From Streptococcus shenyangsis (lineage in GTDB: Bacteria > Bacillota > Bacilli > Lactobacillales > Streptococcaceae), in contig NZ_VFSH01000002.1 of the NCBI RefSeq assembly GCF_006385785.1, positions 59,393-123,392 on the forward strand: DNA of 64,000 nt, in the 5' to 3' direction. The notes beneath the pieces were generated by a model. That model worked only from the letters and a program-made list of their open reading frames with translations. It had not been told where the DNA came from and made no database searches. This document shows positions 39,105 through 49,416 of the stretch, piece after piece. How positions within the stretch are numbered: position 1 is the first letter of the stretch; each line of letters begins with the position of its first letter. Made by a program: the position numbers and the translations under genes.

Positions 39105-40853
39105 TTATTCTGAGCTAAAAGCTGCAGCTTGCTGCATTTGATAATACTTCCCCTTTCGAGCCATGAGTTCCTGATGGTTACCATACTCAACAATGTCACC
39201 ATCCACCAAGACAAGAATCAAATCCGCATCCTGAATGGTAGACAAGCGGTGAGCAATAATAAAACTTGTGCGCCCCTCCATGAGTTTAGCAAAGGCATCC
39301 TGTACCAGCACTTCTGTCCGCGTATCGATGGAGGAAGTCGCCTCGTCTAAGATAAGAATCTTTGGAATAGCTAAAAAGACTCGGGCAATAGTCAAGAGCT
39401 GAGCTTGACCAACAGATAGAGATTCTCCTGCATTTTCCAACTTGGTATCGTAACCCTGCGGTAACTGTTGGATGAAAAAGTCTGCATTGGCTGCTTTGGC
39501 AGCAGCAATCACCTGCTCCCGACTAGCATCAGGATTCCCAAAAGTAATATTATCATGAATGGTCCCTTGCTTGAGCCAGGTTTCTTGGAGAACCATGCCA
39601 AACTGCTGACGTAAAGAGGAACGACTATAGTCATAAATGGATTTCCCATCCAGCAAGATATCTCCTGAATTAATGGGATAAAAACGCATGAGGAGATTAA
39701 TAAGGGTTGATTTTCCAGCACCTGTCGGACCAACAATAGCCACCTTGCTACCGGCTGGGATATCGATAGATAAGTCTTTAATCAAAATCTTTTCAGGATT
39801 GTAGCCAAAAGAGATATGTTTAAAGGAAATAACTCCCTTAACTTGGTCACTAGTCAAGACTTCCTTACCTGTTTCAGCCACCTCAGGACTTTCTAAGACA
39901 GCATAAACACGTTCTGCACAAGCCAAGGCACTTTGCAATTCGGCTAGAACTGAGGAAATATCGTTAAAGGGCTTGGTATACTGCTGAACATAGTTCAAAA
40001 AAGTCACTAAACGCCCGATGGTCAAGGTGGAACCCATCATGATACGATAAGCTCCTACTCCAGCTAGAAGCGCATAAATGAGCGCATTTACAAAGCGAGT
40101 CGAAGGATTAACCGTTGATGAATAAAAGATGGCTGATTGAGAATAGCCTGCGTAGTTGTCATTGTCATCGTGCAGTCTTTGGATAAACTCTTCCTGAGCA
40201 TTGAAGGACTGGATAATGGTCTGTTGACTAAGCGATTCTTCAATCAACTGTGTCTGAATTCCCCTCGTCTCTGTTTGCTTCTGGAAGAGATGATAGGAGC
40301 GTTTGGCAATGAAGCGTGAAATCACCATAGACAGTGGCGTCAACAGCAAGACTAAGAGTGTCATCAGGAGATGAATTTGGAGCATGGCAAGAATACTAAC
40401 TAAAATCATCAAGACGCCAATGAAAAATTGGTTAAAAATCATGGTCAAGCCAGCTGCCAACTGTTCGATATCCGTGGTTACACGACTGACCATCTCCCCA
40501 CTGCCTTGCCGATCCACAAAAGCAATCGGTAAACGATGTAGCTTATGGATGATTCGCTCTCGCAAGTCTTTAGTATAAGAGAAAATTAGGCGATTATAGA
40601 GGAGAGGATTGGCCCATTGAACTAGTGTATTTCCTATAACCACCAATACCATCTGAATGAAAATTTGCCAAAAAACTAGCGAAGACTCAGCCACCAGAAC
40701 CTGGTCGATGACCTGCCCAATCAGAATAGGTAGGTAGATTGATAAGCCAACCTGAGCAATAGTTCCTATAAAGGCTAGGAAAAGGAGGAGAGGATGACTT
40801 GCAAGGTCTTTAGCCAAACGTGTGAGCGTCTGGTTTGCAGTTTGTCGTCTCAT
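39105..40853 (-). CDS. Heterodimeric ABC exporter, subunit with catalytic Walker B Glu
   Basis: 582 residues, six membrane helices then an ATPase. Walker A VGPTGAGKST, Walker B ILILDEATSS with the catalytic Glu, H-loop IIAHRLS, but a changed signature LSVGQAQ. Partner of the gene upstream (LmrCD/BmrCD/TM287-288-type pair). Such pairs export drugs, lipids or peptides; the substrate is unknown. I start at MRRQTANQTL (40853), one base after the partner's stop. Confidence 0.93.
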   Translation of the reverse strand: MRRQTANQTLTRLAKDLASHPLLLFLAFIGTIAQVGLSIYLPILIGQVIDQVLVAESSLVFWQIFIQMVLVVIGNTLVQWANPLLYNRLIFSYTKDLRERIIHKLHRLPIAFVDRQGSGEMVSRVTTDIEQLAAGLTMIFNQFFIGVLMILVSILAMLQIHLLMTLLVLLLTPLSMVISRFIAKRSYHLFQKQTETRGIQTQLIEESLSQQTIIQSFNAQEEFIQRLHDDNDNYAGYSQSAIFYSSTVNPSTRFVNALIYALLAGVGAYRIMMGSTLTIGRLVTFLNYVQQYTKPFNDISSVLAELQSALACAERVYAVLESPEVAETGKEVLTSDQVKGVISFKHISFGYNPEKILIKDLSIDIPAGSKVAIVGPTGAGKSTLINLLMRFYPINSGDILLDGKSIYDYSRSSLRQQFGMVLQETWLKQGTIHDNITFGNPDASREQVIAAAKAANADFFIQQLPQGYDTKLENAGESLSVGQAQLLTIARVFLAIPKILILDEATSSIDTRTEVLVQDAFAKLMEGRTSFIIAHRLSTIQDADLILVLVDGDIVEYGNHQELMARKGKYYQMQQAAAFSSE

Positions 40854-40854
40854 G

Positions 40855-42579
40855 CTAGTCCTCCTTTCCATGTTGAGATGCATTGATTTCACGATAGACT
40901 TGACTGGTCTTCATCAAGTCCTCGTGCTTGCCGATAGCTAGTAGTTCCCCTTTTTCCAATAGGAGAATCTGGTCAGCCATCTGTAAAGTCGAGGTTCGTT
41001 GAGAAATCAAGATTAAGCTCGTATTTGGCAGATTTTCTCGAATAGCTTTCAAGAGCTTGGACTCGGTAATAGTGTCGAGGGCCGAGGTTGCATCATCTAG
41101 GATGAGAAATGGAGCCTGACGCAAGACTGCGCGAGCAATAGACAGCCTTTGTTTTTGTCCACCTGATAAATTTCGCCCTCCTGCCTCAACTAGGGCATCC
41201 AAGAGTTCTTCCTTTTCACTGACAAAATCCTTAGCTTGCGCAATTTCCAAGGCCTGCCAAAGTTCTTGGTCAGTTACTTCGTGATTGAAACCTAGAGTCA
41301 AGTTTGAACGAATGGTTCCCTTAAAGAGTTCGACTTTTTGGGGCACATAGGCAATCCATGACCGCCACTGCTCCAAATTACGAGGACTAGATCCATCTCG
41401 ATAAGGGTAAATGCTCCCCTTGTCTGCTGGATAAAGTCCAAGGATGAGTTGCACCAAACTTGACTTACCAGAACCCGTTCCCCCAATGATACCAAGGATT
41501 TGCCCTTGCTTCATATCAAAGGAAATGTCTCTCAGAGAAGGCCGGGCCGCATCAGGATAGGTAAAGGTCAATTCTTGGACTTGTAAAACCCGATCATCGG
41601 TAGCTTGCTTTTCTTCTAACTCTGAATGGATATCTTCTGGAGCCTCGAAAAAGACTTCCTCGATTCGCTTGGCTGAGATATAAGACTGGTTGAGAGAATT
41701 TATCAACATGGCTAGCTTGACCAATTCCACCAAAATCTGCAAGAGATAGTTGATAAGGGCAATGAGAGCACCTTGACTGAGCAATCCTCCTTGAATAGAA
41801 ATATAGCCTTGCCAGATAATGACTAGGAGAGTTCCATTTACAATCAGATAGGTCAGGGGTGTTAATAAGCTGGACCAGAAACCCGTCTTTTCTTGTAATC
41901 TAGCATAGACTTGGTTAAGGGTTTGAAAAATCTGTAACTCTCGTTTTTCTTGACCAAAAGCACGAATAACTCGCATGCCTTGTAATTGCTGGCGTGTTTC
42001 CTGAACCAGTTGGTCCGTTTTATTTCTGAGACTACTGTAGAGAGGATTGACCAGTCGAGAGAGCCCTACAATGACAATGGTCAAAATGACAACCATGACC
42101 AAGAACCAGAAAGTCATCTCAGCTGAGATGCGATAGGCCATAAAGATAGCGCCAAAGACAATAATAGGTGCTCGCAAAAAGAGACGCAGGAATTGATTGA
42201 TACCAGTTTGAATCTGGTAGGTATCCGAAGTCAAGCGAGTGACCAAGCTAGAAGTGGTCAAACGATCTCTGCTATCCTTGGGCAAGGAAAGAATATGACG
42301 ATAGAGATCATCTGTCAGTCCTTTGGCAAATCCAACCGCAGCCTTAGCTGAGTAAAACTGAGCTACCAAGGCCACTACAACACCAATCACTGCAAAGATA
42401 AGGAGCAGACCAATCTGCATCCATAGATGACCTTGATTTTTCTGGGGCAAGGATTGGTCAACAATCCCAGCAATCACCATTGGAACTAAGAGCTCAAAAA
42501 CAGCTTCTAGTAACTTGAACAAGGGTGCTAAAATTGATTCCTTGATGTAGGGTTTAAAGTAAGGTAATAGGTGTTTCAT
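40855..42579 (-). CDS. Heterodimeric ABC exporter, subunit with degenerate ATP site
   Basis: 574 residues, membrane domain plus ATPase. Walker A IGGTGSGKSS and intact signature LSGGQKQR, but Walker B LILDDATSALD has Asp in place of the catalytic Glu and the H-loop His is Gln (LISQRTS). These changes mark the degenerate site of heterodimeric exporters, completed by the LSVGQ of the partner. First gene of the pair; MKHLLPYFKPYIKES is the likely start. Confidence 0.93.
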   Translation of the reverse strand: MKHLLPYFKPYIKESILAPLFKLLEAVFELLVPMVIAGIVDQSLPQKNQGHLWMQIGLLLIFAVIGVVVALVAQFYSAKAAVGFAKGLTDDLYRHILSLPKDSRDRLTTSSLVTRLTSDTYQIQTGINQFLRLFLRAPIIVFGAIFMAYRISAEMTFWFLVMVVILTIVIVGLSRLVNPLYSSLRNKTDQLVQETRQQLQGMRVIRAFGQEKRELQIFQTLNQVYARLQEKTGFWSSLLTPLTYLIVNGTLLVIIWQGYISIQGGLLSQGALIALINYLLQILVELVKLAMLINSLNQSYISAKRIEEVFFEAPEDIHSELEEKQATDDRVLQVQELTFTYPDAARPSLRDISFDMKQGQILGIIGGTGSGKSSLVQLILGLYPADKGSIYPYRDGSSPRNLEQWRSWIAYVPQKVELFKGTIRSNLTLGFNHEVTDQELWQALEIAQAKDFVSEKEELLDALVEAGGRNLSGGQKQRLSIARAVLRQAPFLILDDATSALDTITESKLLKAIRENLPNTSLILISQRTSTLQMADQILLLEKGELLAIGKHEDLMKTSQVYREINASQHGKED

Positions 42580-42601
42580 AGATCCCTTCTATTCGTATTC
42601 T

Positions 42602-42630
42602 GGAAATAAAGAAAGTGGGAAGTGCCCACC
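42602..42630 (-). terminator. msrAB terminator
   Basis: GTGGG (42615-42619)/CCCAC (42625-42629) extended by GG/CT, followed by TTTCTTTATTT on the minus strand. Short stem. Confidence 0.55.
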
Positions 42631-42639
42631 CTCTCTGTT

Positions 42640-43578
42640 TTATTTGTTTAAGTAAGACAGTAGATAGCCATATCCTTCCTCTTCCATCTCATCCTTGGCT
42701 ACAAAACGCAAGGATGCCGAATTGATACAGTAACGAAGTCCACCTAACTCCCGAGGTCCATCTGTAAAAACATGACCCAAGTGAGCATTCCCCGACCGAG
42801 AACGAACCTCGATTCGCTCCATTCCATGGCTCATATCCTTGTAATAATGAATCAATTCCTTGGAAATCGGACGGCTAAAACTTGGCCAACCACAACCTGA
42901 GGCAAACTTATCCTTGGCAAAAAAGAGTGGCTCACCTGTCGTGATGTCTACATAAATTCCCTCTTCAAAGGTTTGGTCATAGGCATTGGTAAATGGAGCC
43001 TCTGTAGCAGCTTCTTGGGTGACACGATAGGACTCTTCAGTTAAGCTTTCCTTTAATATCTCTTGGCTAGGCTTTTCATAGTTTGCTTCATCAATCAATG
43101 GCTTATCAGCATCGGTCACATCGATATGACAGTAACCTGAAGGATTCTTCTTAAGATAGTCTTGGTGGTAATCTTCAGCCAGAATGTAGTGGCGAAGTTT
43201 CTCCACCTCTACTGCAATCTTTCGCCCAAGCATGCGCTCCTGCTCCTGCACCACTGTGAAGATAGCTGGCAGGTCTGTTTTATCTTGGTAATATATACCG
43301 GTCCGATACTGACGTCCACGGTCATTCCCTTGTTGATTGATGGATAAAGGGTCGATAACACGGAAATAATAAAGTAAAATCTCTCTAAGTGACACTGCCT
43401 TCTCATCGTAAATCACTTGAACCGTTTCTGCATGGTCTGTTTCTTTGAGCAACTGGTAATTGGTCGTTTCGACTTGACCATTAGCGTAGCCGACACTGGT
43501 TGTTAGCACTCCAGAAATGCGTGAAAAATATTCCTCTAGGCCCCAAAAACAACCGCCTGCTAGATAAATTTCTGCCAT
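42640..43578 (-). CDS. msrAB: Fused methionine sulfoxide reductase MsrA-MsrB
   Basis: 312 residues. MsrA part with GGCFWGLE (Cys10), MsrB part from about 180 with [21 protein letters not shown] and catalytic Cys284 in RYCINSAS. It repairs both methionine-sulfoxide epimers. No signal peptide or lipobox, so it is cytoplasmic, unlike the second extracellular Msr of pneumococcus. I start at [10 protein letters not shown]; 28 codons upstream lie in the thrB terminator region. Confidence 0.96.
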   Translation of the reverse strand: MAEIYLAGGCFWGLEEYFSRISGVLTTSVGYANGQVETTNYQLLKETDHAETVQVIYDEKAVSLREILLYYFRVIDPLSINQQGNDRGRQYRTGIYYQDKTDLPAIFTVVQEQERMLGRKIAVEVEKLRHYILAEDYHQDYLKKNPSGYCHIDVTDADKPLIDEANYEKPSQEILKESLTEESYRVTQEAATEAPFTNAYDQTFEEGIYVDITTGEPLFFAKDKFASGCGWPSFSRPISKELIHYYKDMSHGMERIEVRSRSGNAHLGHVFTDGPRELGGLRYCINSASLRFVAKDEMEEEGYGYLLSYLNK

Positions 43579-43621
43579 CTTAATTTCTCCTTTATCAAGT
43601 TCTTTGACTAGACTTATTTTC

Positions 43622-43664
43622 AAAAAAAGGATAGGAAGCCCTCTGGTCGAGAGTTTCCCCATCC
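43622..43664 (-). terminator. thrB terminator
   Basis: GGATAGGAAGCCCTCT / AGAGTTTCCCCATCC imperfect hairpin (43629-43664), then seven T on the minus strand. Confidence 0.8.
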
Positions 43665-43677
43665 TATCTGCTATTCT

Positions 43678-44547
43678 TTATTTTGCTTCGACACGGACCC
43701 CTTGGGTATCAACTTTCAAGTCATGAAGTTTGCCTTTGAAGGGTTGCTTTTCCAATTCTGCCTTAATCGTTGGCATCTTGTCATGAGAAGCCAAAACCAT
43801 AACTGTCGGCCCAGCACCAGAGAGGTAGGTTGCATAGGCACCATTTTCTTTGGCCACTTGTTTAATCGTCGCAAATTCTCTCACCAAGTCCTGACGATAG
43901 CGCTCGTGGAAGAGGTCTCCCTCGATTGCTTGCCCAGCTGTCACCATATCTCCTGCCAACAAGGCAGCAACAGCTACATTGGCGATAGAACTAGCCCCAA
44001 CAGCTTCCTTGTAAGATAATTTCTTAGGCAAGACGCCACGGCTGTCTCGAGTACGCAATTCATAGTTTGGAATGTAGGCTAAGAAATCACACTCTGGGAA
44101 GTCTGCTACGATAGCAGAGACTTGACCTTCAACGGAACTTGCAATAACAAGATTACCATAAATGGCTGGAGCCACATTGTCAGGATGTCCTTCAATCTTG
44201 GTCGCTAACTGCAATTTTTCATGGTCTGACAAGTTGAGCTGGCCCAGTTGGTTGGCTAGTTCAATTCCAGCAACAATAACCGAGCTGGAAGAACCCAAAC
44301 CACGCGCCAAGGGAACATCACTAGTCATTTTCAAACGTCTTGGTTGCAAGTCTGGTACAATTTGCAAAGCAATTTTGAGCAAGAGATTACGCTCGTCATG
44401 AGGAATCCATTTGCCAATCTGGTGTTCAATCAACCACTCATCTCGTTCTTCGCAGACCTCAATTTGAAGATACTTGGTTACAGCTACACCGACCGAGTCA
44501 AAACCTGGACCGATATTGGCACTGGTTGCAGGTACAATAATCTTCAT
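43678..44547 (-). CDS. thrB: Homoserine kinase
   Basis: 289 residues of the GHMP kinase family. Motif 1 [20 protein letters not shown], motif 2 [14 protein letters not shown], motif 3 [11 protein letters not shown]. It phosphorylates homoserine for threonine synthesis. Directly downstream of hom (1 nt gap). Confidence 0.97.
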   Translation of the reverse strand: MKIIVPATSANIGPGFDSVGVAVTKYLQIEVCEERDEWLIEHQIGKWIPHDERNLLLKIALQIVPDLQPRRLKMTSDVPLARGLGSSSSVIVAGIELANQLGQLNLSDHEKLQLATKIEGHPDNVAPAIYGNLVIASSVEGQVSAIVADFPECDFLAYIPNYELRTRDSRGVLPKKLSYKEAVGASSIANVAVAALLAGDMVTAGQAIEGDLFHERYRQDLVREFATIKQVAKENGAYATYLSGAGPTVMVLASHDKMPTIKAELEKQPFKGKLHDLKVDTQGVRVEAK

Positions 44548-44548
44548 C

Positions 44549-45835
44549 TTATTCTCCTAGCACCTTGAAGGTATTCAAGAGGTCGAATTCTGAAACCTTC
44601 TTCAATTCAGCTGCGACATTTTCAAGTTGAGATTTATTAATCTTGTGTGTAATGATAACGACACGCGCCTTGTCACCCTCTTTGCCATCTTGGAGGATTT
44701 GCTTGAAGGAAATATCTTGAGCATTAAAGATTTCAGCCAACTTCAAGACCTGACCTTTTGAGTCTGGTGCCAAGATTGAGAAGTAGTAGTTTGCTTTAAC
44801 ATCCTCAGGATTTGCCAAGACCAAGTCACGATTGTATTCGTTGAAGTCTTTACCGATGGTTCCATCATTCAGGCGACGAACGATACGGACAATATCTGCT
44901 ACAACACTTGTTGCAGTTGGTTTTTGACCCGCACCTGGTCCGTAGTACATAGACTCACCAATACCAATAGATTCTACAAAGACAGCGTTCATTACGCCAT
45001 TCACACTAGCAAGTGGGTGCGCTTTAGGTAGGAAGGTTGGAGTCACTTCTGCAGCAATACCTGAAGGAGTTTCCTCGATAGAACCAACCAATTTCACTAC
45101 ATAGCCAAGTTCTTGAGCTACAGCTACGTCTTCTGGTGTGATGTTACGAATCCCCTTGTGGGCTACATCGTCAAAGGCAACCTTCATGCCAAAGGCAAAT
45201 TGGCTCAAAATAACCATCTTGTAGGCTGCATCAATCCCATCCACGTCATTTGTAGGGTCGCTTTCTGCAAATCCTAGACGTTGCGCTTCCGCAAGAGCAT
45301 CGTCGTAAGACCATCCTTCTTCTACCATCTTGGTCATCATGAAGTTGGAAGTTCCGTTAACGACTCCAAGCACGCGCGTGACTTTATCAGAAGTCAAGGA
45401 ATTTGATAAAGTACGAAGAATTGGAATCCCACCAGCTACTGCTGCTTCGTAGTAAAGTGCTACCTTATTAGCTTGAGCGATTTCTAGCAATTCTGCACCA
45501 TGGACAGCCAAAAGGTCCTTATTGGCAGTCACAACATGCTTTCCAGCTTCCAAGGCACGAGTGATAAAGGTTTTAGCAGGTTCGATACGTCCCATCAATT
45601 CCACTACGATGGTAATATCTTGGTCTGATAAAATATCATCCACATTGGTTACAAAGTTAAAGTCATTCCCTGCTGCAAGCAAGCGATTCTTTTCATCTTC
45701 ATCCTTGACCAATACCTTGGCAACTTCAATCTCTGAATGTGCTGATTGATTGATTTTTTCTCCATTTTCCTTTAGGAGGAAGGGCACACCACTTGCAACG
45801 GTACCAAATCCTAGTAAAGCAATTTTAACTGTCAT
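44549..45835 (-). CDS. hom: Homoserine dehydrogenase
   Basis: 428 residues. NAD-binding [13 protein letters not shown], catalytic [13 protein letters not shown] and [27 protein letters not shown], and a C-terminal ACT domain for feedback by threonine. It reduces aspartate semialdehyde. Start [10 protein letters not shown] after GGAG. Confidence 0.97.
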   Translation of the reverse strand: MTVKIALLGFGTVASGVPFLLKENGEKINQSAHSEIEVAKVLVKDEDEKNRLLAAGNDFNFVTNVDDILSDQDITIVVELMGRIEPAKTFITRALEAGKHVVTANKDLLAVHGAELLEIAQANKVALYYEAAVAGGIPILRTLSNSLTSDKVTRVLGVVNGTSNFMMTKMVEEGWSYDDALAEAQRLGFAESDPTNDVDGIDAAYKMVILSQFAFGMKVAFDDVAHKGIRNITPEDVAVAQELGYVVKLVGSIEETPSGIAAEVTPTFLPKAHPLASVNGVMNAVFVESIGIGESMYYGPGAGQKPTATSVVADIVRIVRRLNDGTIGKDFNEYNRDLVLANPEDVKANYYFSILAPDSKGQVLKLAEIFNAQDISFKQILQDGKEGDKARVVIITHKINKSQLENVAAELKKVSEFDLLNTFKVLGE

Positions 45836-45866
45836 GTTTGTCTCCTCGAAATTTTCTAATATAGCC

Positions 45867-45875
45867 ATTATAACA
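45867..45875 (-). promoter_or_regulatory. hom-thrB extended -10 promoter
   Basis: Minus-strand TGTTATAAT 31 nt before hom. Confidence 0.6.
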
Positions 45876-45927
45876 GAATTTTGTGAAAATTCCTATTATA
45901 GTAAATCACTATTTCAGTCTAGAAAAG

Positions 45928-45950
45928 AAAAAAACGAATCAAATGATTCG
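45928..45950 (-). terminator. mecA terminator
   Basis: CGAATCA (45935-45941)/TGATTCG (45944-45950) followed by seven T on the minus strand. Confidence 0.8.
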
Positions 45951-45987
45951 CTCTTCCTAAAATCTAGAAATAATTTTCCAGAAATGA

Positions 45988-46725
45988 TTATCCAATCTTT
46001 TGTAGATTAATCACCGCATCGTGATTCATCAAGACTTGACCATACTCCTGCAAGACTGAGCGACTGATGTCACTATCATCTGCAAACTCACGCATACGAG
46101 CCAACAGCCAAGCTGGATATGGACTTGGATGATTTTCAATATCCACTAAAATGGTCAAATAATAGCGCTCATTCATCTTGTAGAGCTCAGAAGTTTCCAT
46201 CTCAAAAGTCACTGTCTTGGCAAAAGCCACCAAATCAGCTAACTTAGCAAAAGAAAGGATGTAGTAGATGTAAGGCTCTTTCTTGCTTTCAACTTCTTGT
46301 TCAGCCTGCTCCTGCTCTTCTTCTTTTGATTCTACTTGCTCTAGAGATTGAATCGCTTCGATGTCATCCTTGGTTTTATCTGCAATGCTCTTTTCCAAGG
46401 TTTTGATAAACTCATCTGGCGACATTTGAGCCAATTCTTCCATATCTGGTAAATCCGATAAGTCTTCAAAATCTAGATTTTGGTCAATCTTTGACTTGGT
46501 TACAAAGACATCTACCTTATCAGGTTTTGGAGTCACACGGAAGCTCAACATACCTGTATCCAAAAAGCTCTCAGGCATCTCTAACTCATCCAAGATAGCA
46601 TAAAAGAACTCTTCTGTTTTTTCTTGAGGAACGAGAAAGTCAGCAATCTCCATTCCACGATCCATCAAATCCTCTAAAGACATCGTGATTTTCAAAGTTG
46701 TATCACTAATTTGTTTCATTTTCAT
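45988..46725 (-). CDS. mecA: Adapter protein MecA
   Basis: 245 residues. N-terminal substrate domain (MKMKQISDTTLKITMSLEDL), a low-complexity acidic linker (about 105-150, E/Q-rich), and a C-terminal Clp-binding domain (SELYKMNERYYLTILVD). It delivers ComX/ComW and other proteins to ClpC for degradation, ending competence. The start at 46725 is favoured over an ATG 5 codons upstream by family length. Confidence 0.95.
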   Translation of the reverse strand: MKMKQISDTTLKITMSLEDLMDRGMEIADFLVPQEKTEEFFYAILDELEMPESFLDTGMLSFRVTPKPDKVDVFVTKSKIDQNLDFEDLSDLPDMEELAQMSPDEFIKTLEKSIADKTKDDIEAIQSLEQVESKEEEQEQAEQEVESKKEPYIYYILSFAKLADLVAFAKTVTFEMETSELYKMNERYYLTILVDIENHPSPYPAWLLARMREFADDSDISRSVLQEYGQVLMNHDAVINLQKIG

Positions 46726-46756
46726 TGCTAGTAACCTCATACTTTCAGTTCTATCT

Positions 46757-46785
46757 ATTATACTAGATTTTTATGATTTTATCAA
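46757..46785 (-). promoter_or_regulatory. mecA promoter
   Basis: Minus-strand TTGATA (46785-46780), 17-bp spacer, TATAAT (46762-46757). Confidence 0.8.
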
Positions 46786-46842
46786 AAGAAGGCTCCTCTA
46801 TCAGGCTCGATTTTTCCTAGGGTTATTTCTGTAGAAGACTTT

Positions 46843-46887
46843 AAAAGAAAAAGCCTTCAAAATCGGCTCTTGTCCGACTTTGAAGAC
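46843..46887 (-). terminator. terminator of the teichoic-acid operon
   Basis: 14-bp stem GTCTTCAAAGTCGG/CCGATTTTGAAGGC (46887-46874 with 46866-46853), loop of 7, then TTTTTCTTTT on the minus strand. Confidence 0.9.
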
Positions 46888-46904
46888 CTAATGCATCCGA
46901 ATGC

Positions 46905-47939
46905 TTATAATTTAAAGGTTGCTACACCGAGGATAGAACGATTTAAGTTTCGAAGAATTTGAAGACTTTGCTCAAATTTCTTATAACGAGTTACTCCGTA
47001 TTCTTCAACAAGAAGGACTGTATCTCTTTCCAAAAGAGATGATACATCTTGTAAATCTACAAAATGCATTCCTTTTAAAGCCTCTTGACTCTGTTTCAAT
47101 TTATCTAGGATAGCTTTATTTGAGCTAACGATGGTCAATTCCTGTCCAGCATTTTTGTATGACAAGACATCTGCTAGGTTAGCAATTGTTGTAATCTCTG
47201 TTACAAAATCAATTTGATATTGAGAAAAATCACCTGCTCTATTGATTGTTGGGTTAAAGAGATAAATCAACACATTTCCCATTACAACCAAAATCACACA
47301 GACTACTCCAATAACAGCTAAACGGAGAATCAAATTCTTCACATTCAATCCAAGCGCTGTCTCACCGTTTGCATTCAATTCTTTAGAGTTGATGGTTTCC
47401 AATTTTTCAATTTTTACATTTGCATAAGTGTGTTTAAATTTCTCAATCAATCCATCAATTTTTCGCTCCAACAAGTCATTAGCATCTTTACTTGGTGTCA
47501 AAATTTTCACACCAACCCCTGCATCGTCAATCATATAGTAAACAGTCAGTTTTTTCCACCAATAGTCACTTGTAGAATTTTTCAAGGTTGTCTCTGTCGT
47601 ATCCAATTCACTGGCAATTTTTTTCAACTCACTCGGCTCTACATCATTGAAAAGATAAGCTCCATTCAAATTCCCATCAATCAATTTTCCGTAGAAATCA
47701 CTATAACCACCAATTTGATGATTCAAAATCGTTTTAGCTGAATCTTCTGGAGGAGTGATTTTATAGCTAAGATAAGTTGAATAACTTGTTGTGTCTTTGA
47801 CAGTATTTTTATTCTTAACAGCTTTAATTGTAAATGGTACAGCAATAAGAGCAAATAAAGCTATGAGAGCTAAAATATTTGCTTTTCGTTTTTTGTAAAG
47901 ATTTGCAAACAAATCAGCTACTGAATAATGTTCAAACAT
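46905..47939 (-). CDS. tarQ: Wzz-like chain-length protein of teichoic-acid polymerisation
   Basis: 344 residues. Cytoplasmic start, membrane helix about 19-38, an outside domain of about 170 residues, second membrane helix (about 205-230, LRLAVIGVVCVILVVMGNVLIYLF) and a C-terminal cytoplasmic part resembling a BY-kinase-like partner region. This is the plan of polysaccharide copolymerases. Its start overlaps the polymerase stop by 8 bp. The name tarQ rests on my memory of the pneumococcal locus. Confidence 0.7.
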   Translation of the reverse strand: MFEHYSVADLFANLYKKRKANILALIALFALIAVPFTIKAVKNKNTVKDTTSYSTYLSYKITPPEDSAKTILNHQIGGYSDFYGKLIDGNLNGAYLFNDVEPSELKKIASELDTTETTLKNSTSDYWWKKLTVYYMIDDAGVGVKILTPSKDANDLLERKIDGLIEKFKHTYANVKIEKLETINSKELNANGETALGLNVKNLILRLAVIGVVCVILVVMGNVLIYLFNPTINRAGDFSQYQIDFVTEITTIANLADVLSYKNAGQELTIVSSNKAILDKLKQSQEALKGMHFVDLQDVSSLLERDTVLLVEEYGVTRYKKFEQSLQILRNLNRSILGVATFKL

Positions 47940-49401
47940 GATTTTTTTCTCCTTTGTTGAGTAGATACTGGTTCTCTTTTGTAAGCATTTTTGCTACAAA
48001 TATCATCACAAGAACAATTCCCCAGAATTGCATTGTAAATAGATTGAAGAAACTTTCTGAAAAGCTACTTCTTGGCATAAAGAATAGATTATTCAAGATG
48101 AGTAAGGACAAGGCAAATAAGATTGTTCTTGAACGATAGGCTACTTGCAGCATGGCTATAAATAGCATACCGAGTAAGAGACTAAGCAGAAAGACTCCTA
48201 TCATACCATAGTCGGTATACAACTCCATAATATAGCTACTTCCGATACCATGTCCTTTTAAATATTCCTTATTCAAAACAAGATAGGACAAATTGTGGGC
48301 ATAACTATTACTATCAATAGCTAGCTCCACACTATTGGTTGTATGTTCAAAGGCTTTTCCTCCGAAAATAGCCCCCAAGCTTCCCCTTGCAAAATAATCA
48401 AGGACAGGACCAAAAGTAAAATTACGGAAATCTCGGTAAGGGAGGCTACTGTTAAATAGAAAACCTCGAGCCAGAACGCCAAAACTGGTTCCTTGTTTAT
48501 AGATAAAGTCAAGCAGAATATCCCAGAAACCTGTATGGGAAACCTGGACATTATCCCGTACATAATTGAGCACTCCCATCGCTAACATGAGAATAGGAGA
48601 ACCTACAAAAATCGCTAACTTTTCTTTAAACCCAATCCATTTTCCCTTTTCAGTTTGCTCCCGCATGAAGTAATAAACAAAAGCAAATAAAATACTTAAA
48701 ATAAAGGGATTTCGTGTCCCAATTGCCAAATGAATAGTATTGGCTGCAATAAAGGAGACAAGCACTGCTGTGGCCTGCCATTTCTTTGGCTTGGTTGCCA
48801 GATACATACACATTGCGTAGACCGTAAAGGTAGACAAAATGTAGGTAAAATAAGGCAGTTTACTTTCAAAATTTGCATAGTAGGCATAGTAGGAAGTCTG
48901 CAAGCGATACAGGAGCCGTTCGAATAACCGAATGAAATAGAAAGGATAGGTGAGAAGAAAAACTCCTAGTGATACAAAGCGTAACCGCTTGATATAAATC
49001 TCTTTTATAGAATTTCCTATCTTTGGTACTTTTATGTTCTTCCTAGCTATGAAGTAACGAGCCAGTACGCCTCCTGTGGTCAAGCCCAGAATCGAAACCA
49101 TGACGACTATAAAGGCAAAGCGATAGGCTATCGGATGATAGGTATCCAGAGCGCCATCCCTAAAATAATCAATGGTCGGTCTTGATACCAGAAATACAAA
49201 AATAGTTAAATAGAAAATAAAATGGATTAAGTAATACTTGATATCATTCCAGCAGGCAATTAAGCTACTAACCAGTAAGAACAATAAAGTAGAAAGCAAG
49301 CTAACATTATTATTATTAAACAGATACACAATTCCACTTACTAGCGTCAAGGCATAGCTGACTATGGTCAAACTAAATAATAATCGTTTTCCATCAATCA
49401 C
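47932..49401 (-). CDS. tarP: Wzy-like polymerase of teichoic-acid repeats
   Basis: 489 residues, about 12 membrane helices, with a long outside loop region (about 310-370, RGSLGAIFGGKAFEHTTNS) as in O-antigen polymerases. In pneumococcus the equivalent protein is proposed to polymerise teichoic-acid repeats. Lies between two glycosyltransferase genes and the tarQ-like gene. Confidence 0.75.
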   Translation of the reverse strand: MIDGKRLLFSLTIVSYALTLVSGIVYLFNNNNVSLLSTLLFLLVSSLIACWNDIKYYLIHFIFYLTIFVFLVSRPTIDYFRDGALDTYHPIAYRFAFIVVMVSILGLTTGGVLARYFIARKNIKVPKIGNSIKEIYIKRLRFVSLGVFLLTYPFYFIRLFERLLYRLQTSYYAYYANFESKLPYFTYILSTFTVYAMCMYLATKPKKWQATAVLVSFIAANTIHLAIGTRNPFILSILFAFVYYFMREQTEKGKWIGFKEKLAIFVGSPILMLAMGVLNYVRDNVQVSHTGFWDILLDFIYKQGTSFGVLARGFLFNSSLPYRDFRNFTFGPVLDYFARGSLGAIFGGKAFEHTTNSVELAIDSNSYAHNLSYLVLNKEYLKGHGIGSSYIMELYTDYGMIGVFLLSLLLGMLFIAMLQVAYRSRTILFALSLLILNNLFFMPRSSFSESFFNLFTMQFWGIVLVMIFVAKMLTKENQYLLNKGEKNHV

Positions 49402-49416
49402 TTGCTCACCCCCGTT

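Noticed and set aside
46786..46842. Small RNA between mecA and the teichoic-acid terminator
   Set aside because: No promoter or separate terminator; it is the spacer between the tarQ terminator and the mecA promoter.
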